Below, in pieces: positions 4,841 through 8,221 of a stretch of DNA of 8,221 bases. Made by a program: the position numbers and the translations under genes. Origin of the DNA: Chloroflexota bacterium (lineage in GTDB: Bacteria; Chloroflexota; Anaerolineae; Anaerolineales; DRKV01); assembly GCA_011051635.1 (NCBI GenBank), contig DRKV01000413.1:1-8221 (forward strand). Reading direction: 5' to 3'. Within the stretch, counting starts at the first letter, position 1. The number at the start of each line of letters is the position of its first letter. The notes under the pieces are model-generated. The model made no database searches. It worked only from the letters and a program-made list of their open reading frames with translations, and was not told the DNA's origin.

Positions 4841-7825
4841 GTGGAGACGGAAATGTACCGTACCGTCTTCCAGCAGGTGCCACTCGCCATTCTTATGATG
4901 ACCAGGGATGGCAAGATATTGAATTGCAATCCTGCTGCCGGACGGCTATTTGGCATCTCCCCCGGCTATTTGCGTGGAGAGAGCATTTTCTCTTTGTTGC
5001 CCGATGAGCACAAAGCGAAACTGCAAGACATCATGCAAACGGAGTTGTTGCTGGGGAGCGTGTTCTTACGGCTCCCCATGCGCGTTTTGCACAGGGCGGC
5101 TTTTTCTGTGGAGCTCACCCTGCGACAGGCGGAGATTCACGGAGTGGAATGTGTTCTGGCCTTCATCACGGATATTTCGGAGTCCCGGCGTATAGAGCAA
5201 GTCCTGGAGCGCCGCGGCGTCCTCCTGGAGACCATCAGGGACATAGGCCGTTGGCTCCTGCACGCTTCTGGCTGGCGGGAACACATGCCGGACATTATCT
5301 CGCGCTTGGGGGAGGCGTTGCAGAGCGACGAAGTGAGTCTTTATCGCATAGAGGACGTCTCAGGGGAAGATGCCTCCGTTCGTGCGGTGCGCGAATTTTG
5401 CTGGCCGGCGGTGTCGCGTTCTGCCGGAATGGAGGCAGGTTGCCAGGGGGCGGTGGTTGTTTTCTCGGCACAAGGGTTGGAGCGCTGGGCGCAAATTCTG
5501 CGCGGCGGGCATCCCATTCGGGGCAGCCTGGATACCTTCTCTCCCGTGGAGCAGCACTACCTGGTACGCAGGGGGGCGCACTATATCACTTTGGTGCCGG
5601 TCTTTCTCGACAACCGGTGGTGGGGGATTCTTGAATTGCTCTACTACCATCCCAGTGCCCAGTGTACCCGGGCAGATGTGGAGAATTTGCAAATCATCGC
5701 TGATATGCTGGGAAACGCCATGCAGCGCCAGATTGCTGAGCAAAAATTACAGCGCCGGCAACAGGCCCTTACGCTGTTGAGCGATATTACCACCGCTGCG
5801 CTGCAAAACCCTTCCTTTCAAGAGCCTCTTCAGGCCCTGGCACGCCATCTCAGTCAGTTGGTACAGGCAGATGGATGCTACATTACTTTGTGGGACAATG
5901 AGCATCAGCGTCCGGTCCCGATGGTTGGGTATGGCCCCTTGCAGGACACTTATGCCCATATTCGTCCTTCCAGCGGCGAAGGCTCGCTGACAAAATATCT
6001 CTTGGAAAAAGGGCGTTCCATTTTCATCAATGATTTGCAAGAGAGCACACTGCTTGACCCGCGCTGGAAGTTTGACCCCAACGTGCGGACGGTATTGGCT
6101 ATCCCTATGCAGGGGGCGGGAATGCCGTTGGGAGCCGTGTTTTTATCCTACTACCGGCAGTACATTTTGCCGGCGGAAGACCGTGCCCTTGCCGAACAGG
6201 CTGTCCAGCAAGTATCCCTGGTGCTGAACCGTTTGCGCCTTTTGAGCACCACACAACGCCAGTTGGATGAACTGGCTATTTTGCAGAAGGCCAGCGCCAT
6301 TACCTCGCAGGCCCTCTCGGAAGAAGTCTTGCTGCAAAATTTCACGGAGGCGGTAGGCGAAGTTTTTTACAGCGACCACTTCAGCGTTTTCTTGCTGGAC
6401 GAGCACCGCGAAATATTGCATCTGAAGGCCCACTACCGCAAGGGGAAACTTCTTTCTCTCACCTCGCCGGAGAGAATTCCCGTAACGCAAGGGATTATTG
6501 GGCAGGTGGCGCGCACGGGAGAATCTTGCCGCTGTGGGGACGTACGAAACGTCTCTAACTACTTCGCTGCGAATACGGATACACTTAGCGAGGTTTGTGT
6601 GCCCATTCAAGCCGGGGAGCAAGTCATCGGCGTTTTGAACGCGGAGAGCACGCGTTTGATGGCCTTCGATGAGTCGGACGAGCGGCTGCTCTCTACGCTG
6701 GCAGGGCACTTGGGAACCGCCCTGGTGCGGCAGCGCTTGTTTGCCGCGGAGACCCAGCGCAGACAGGAAGCCGAAACCCTGCAAAAAGTCAGTGCCGCTT
6801 TGATTGCCTCGCTCAACCTGGAAGACGTTTTGCGCGATATCCTGACCTTGCTGGAACAGGTTGTTCCCTACGACAGCGCATCCATCATGATGATGGAGCG
6901 TAATGAGGTCGCCCCCCGTGTGGCTGCCGCTCGCGGAGTAAGGCAGGACAATTTGCAGATACTGCCCCCAAAACTGTTGCTGGAGACACCCCACATCCGC
7001 AAATTGATGGAACAGCGTCAGCCTATCATCATAGATGATATCGTCGGACATCCTGACTGGCTGCATATCTCTGGCACGGAGCATATCCGCTGTTGGATGG
7101 GCGTTCCCCTCGTGGTGCAGGACCGGGTGTTGGGATGGCTCAATCTGGACAAAGCGGAACCCGGCTTCTATGATACCCGCCTGGCCAACCTGGCGCTGGC
7201 CTTTGCCAATCAGGCGGCTATTGCCCTGGAGAATGCCCGTCTCTACAACGAATTGGAGACTTCCTACCTGCAAACGGTACTGGCGTTGGCCCGTGCTATG
7301 GATGCTCGCGATTCCTACACCGCTGACCATAGCAATCGCATGGCTGAGATGGCACGCACGATTGCGCGACGAATGGGGTGTTCCGTGGAGGAAATTCAGG
7401 CCATTGAATGGGCTGCCCTGCTGCACGACATCGGGAAAATCGGCATCCCTGACCACATCTTGCGGAAACCCGAACCCCTGAACGATGATGAGTGGGAAAT
7501 CATGCAGCGTCACCCTGACATCGGCGCGGAAATCATTGCCCCCGTGCAACGGCTGGCGCGAGTCGCCCCCATTGTCCGTTCCCACCAAGAGAAATTTGAT
7601 GGCAGCGGTTATCCCCGCGGTCTGAAGGGTGAAGAAATCCCACTGGGGGCGCGTATCCTGGCCGTGGTGGATGCCTACAGCGCCATCACGGATGAGCGCG
7701 TTTATCGCAAAGCACGCTCCCACGAGGCTGCCCTGGAGGAAATCCGCCGCTGCTCCGGTACGCACTTCGACCCCCGCGTGGTGGAACTTTTCCTCGATTT
7801 GATGGCTGCCGAAGAGAAGGGGTAA
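4841..7825 (+). CDS. PAS-GAFx4-HD-GYP sensor, probable cyclic-di-GMP phosphodiesterase
   Basis: This 994-residue soluble protein should sense signals through its N-terminal domains and hydrolyse cyclic-di-GMP with its C-terminal HD-GYP domain. Domains in order are PAS (about 5-115, with NCNPAAGRLFG), GAF1 (125-300), GAF2 (305-467), GAF3 (477-630), GAF4 (646-801) and HD-GYP (803-994). Helical linkers rich in Gln, Arg and Glu precede GAF2, GAF3 and GAF4 and suggest a parallel dimer. The catalytic domain keeps H830, H862-D863 with K866 (HDIGK), H891, H915, GSGYP (921-925) and D944. The usual HHE motif reads H915-Q916-E917, so one expected metal-ligand histidine is Gln. There is no transmembrane segment, receiver or GGDEF domain. 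GTG 4841 is preferred for its ribosome-binding site and because PAS begins just after it. GTG 4763, 2 nt after the previous stop, would add 26 residues without domain character. The gene is probably co-transcribed with the small gene upstream. The ligands of PAS and GAF are unknown. Confidence 0.93.
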   Translation: METEMYRTVFQQVPLAILMMTRDGKILNCNPAAGRLFGISPGYLRGESIFSLLPDEHKAKLQDIMQTELLLGSVFLRLPMRVLHRAAFSVELTLRQAEIHGVECVLAFITDISESRRIEQVLERRGVLLETIRDIGRWLLHASGWREHMPDIISRLGEALQSDEVSLYRIEDVSGEDASVRAVREFCWPAVSRSAGMEAGCQGAVVVFSAQGLERWAQILRGGHPIRGSLDTFSPVEQHYLVRRGAHYITLVPVFLDNRWWGILELLYYHPSAQCTRADVENLQIIADMLGNAMQRQIAEQKLQRRQQALTLLSDITTAALQNPSFQEPLQALARHLSQLVQADGCYITLWDNEHQRPVPMVGYGPLQDTYAHIRPSSGEGSLTKYLLEKGRSIFINDLQESTLLDPRWKFDPNVRTVLAIPMQGAGMPLGAVFLSYYRQYILPAEDRALAEQAVQQVSLVLNRLRLLSTTQRQLDELAILQKASAITSQALSEEVLLQNFTEAVGEVFYSDHFSVFLLDEHREILHLKAHYRKGKLLSLTSPERIPVTQGIIGQVARTGESCRCGDVRNVSNYFAANTDTLSEVCVPIQAGEQVIGVLNAESTRLMAFDESDERLLSTLAGHLGTALVRQRLFAAETQRRQEAETLQKVSAALIASLNLEDVLRDILTLLEQVVPYDSASIMMMERNEVAPRVAAARGVRQDNLQILPPKLLLETPHIRKLMEQRQPIIIDDIVGHPDWLHISGTEHIRCWMGVPLVVQDRVLGWLNLDKAEPGFYDTRLANLALAFANQAAIALENARLYNELETSYLQTVLALARAMDARDSYTADHSNRMAEMARTIARRMGCSVEEIQAIEWAALLHDIGKIGIPDHILRKPEPLNDDEWEIMQRHPDIGAEIIAPVQRLARVAPIVRSHQEKFDGSGYPRGLKGEEIPLGARILAVVDAYSAITDERVYRKARSHEAALEEIRRCSGTHFDPRVVELFLDLMAAEEKG

Positions 7826-7840
7826 TTTTCTCTTTTCCCC

Positions 7841-8221
7841 TCACACAATCAGCATCGCGTCGCCAAAGGAATAGAAGCGGTACCCCTCCTCTTTGGCAAT
7901 CTCGTAGGTTTGCAGGATGCGCTCGCGCCCTGCGAAGGCGCTCACCAGCATCAACAGGGTGGATTTGGGCAGGTGGAAATTGGTGACCATCAAGTCCACC
8001 GCCCGAAAAGTGTACCCTGGCAAGATGAATAAGTCGGTCGCGCCCTCGAAAGGGGCTACCGCGTCCCCAGGGGCGGCAAGCCGCGCCGCGCTTTCCAGGG
8101 TGCGCACGCTGGTTGTGCCCACCGCCACGATGCGGCCCCCTTCCTGCCGCGCCCGGTTGATGCGCTCCGCGGCCTGCGGGGTGACCCGGCACCATTCGGT
8201 ATGGATTTTGTGCTCTTGCGG
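7841..8221 (-). CDS. queA: QueA, S-adenosylmethionine:tRNA ribosyltransferase-isomerase, C-terminal part
   Basis: This is the last 126 residues of QueA; the gene runs off the right edge, so the start is outside the window. QueA transfers and isomerises the ribose of S-adenosylmethionine onto 7-aminomethyl-7-deazaguanine at position 34 of certain tRNAs, giving epoxyqueuosine, the penultimate step of queuosine synthesis. Visible family blocks are EHKIHTEWCRVTPQAAERIN at the left end, GRIVAVGTTSVRTLES, then LFILPGYTFRAVDLMVTNFH, LPKSTLLMLVSAFAG and the C-terminal YRFYSFGDAMLIV. The reading frame is intact from the window edge to TGA at 7843-7841. The full family length is about 340 residues, so roughly a third is seen. 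The gene converges on the HD-GYP gene with 15 bp between the two stop codons. Confidence 0.96.
   Translation of the reverse strand, partial: PQEHKIHTEWCRVTPQAAERINRARQEGGRIVAVGTTSVRTLESAARLAAPGDAVAPFEGATDLFILPGYTFRAVDLMVTNFHLPKSTLLMLVSAFAGRERILQTYEIAKEEGYRFYSFGDAMLIV

Noticed and set aside
6143..7765. Long antisense open frame under the GAF/HD-GYP gene
   Set aside because: No domain is recognisable, the composition is low-information, and the plus-strand GAF4 and HD-GYP motifs are unambiguous.

Overview
The window looks like chromosomal DNA of a free-living bacterium, most likely a member of the Chloroflexota (Anaerolineae-like). This assignment is an inference. It rests on moderately GC-rich housekeeping genes, long fused PAS/GAF/HD-GYP sensors, a long-form PLP fold-type II enzyme of a kind I associate with that phylum, and a pyrimidine-rich CTTTC/CACTT repeat at the left edge. 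No single marker gene settles it. I see no tRNA, rRNA, CRISPR array, insertion sequence or phage gene.

Layout, left to right. (1) A GT2 membrane-anchored glycosyltransferase of the GtrB/ArnC/DPM1 type (+, 34-978), whose start codon directly abuts a short pyrimidine-rich direct repeat. (2) A 486-residue PLP-dependent enzyme of the cysteine synthase/tryptophan synthase beta fold (+, 1042-2502), ended by a strong intrinsic terminator (2525-2566). (3) A pyrimidine-nucleoside (thymidine) phosphorylase on the minus strand (3886-2582), convergent with the PLP gene. (4) A divergent intergenic region of about 320 bp (3887-4208) with a -10-like box for each flanking gene and a small terminator-like hairpin in the leader of the rightward gene. 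(5) An unrecognised 183-residue protein built from two copies of one module (+, 4209-4760). (6) A large cytoplasmic PAS-GAF-GAF-GAF-GAF-HD-GYP protein (+, 4841-7825), a probable cyclic-di-GMP phosphodiesterase. (7) The C-terminal third of QueA (minus, 8221-7841), convergent with the HD-GYP gene and cut by the window edge.

Most of the window is ordinary metabolism: lipid-linked sugar transfer, amino-acid-type PLP chemistry, nucleoside salvage and tRNA queuosine modification. The part worth attention is the two-gene unit at 4133-7825. It comprises a promoter, a possible attenuator, a duplicated-module protein of unknown function and a multi-sensor HD-GYP enzyme that lacks one expected metal-ligand histidine. 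I do not see a defence system or mobile element. If anything here is undescribed, it is the duplicated small protein and its link to the HD-GYP sensor.
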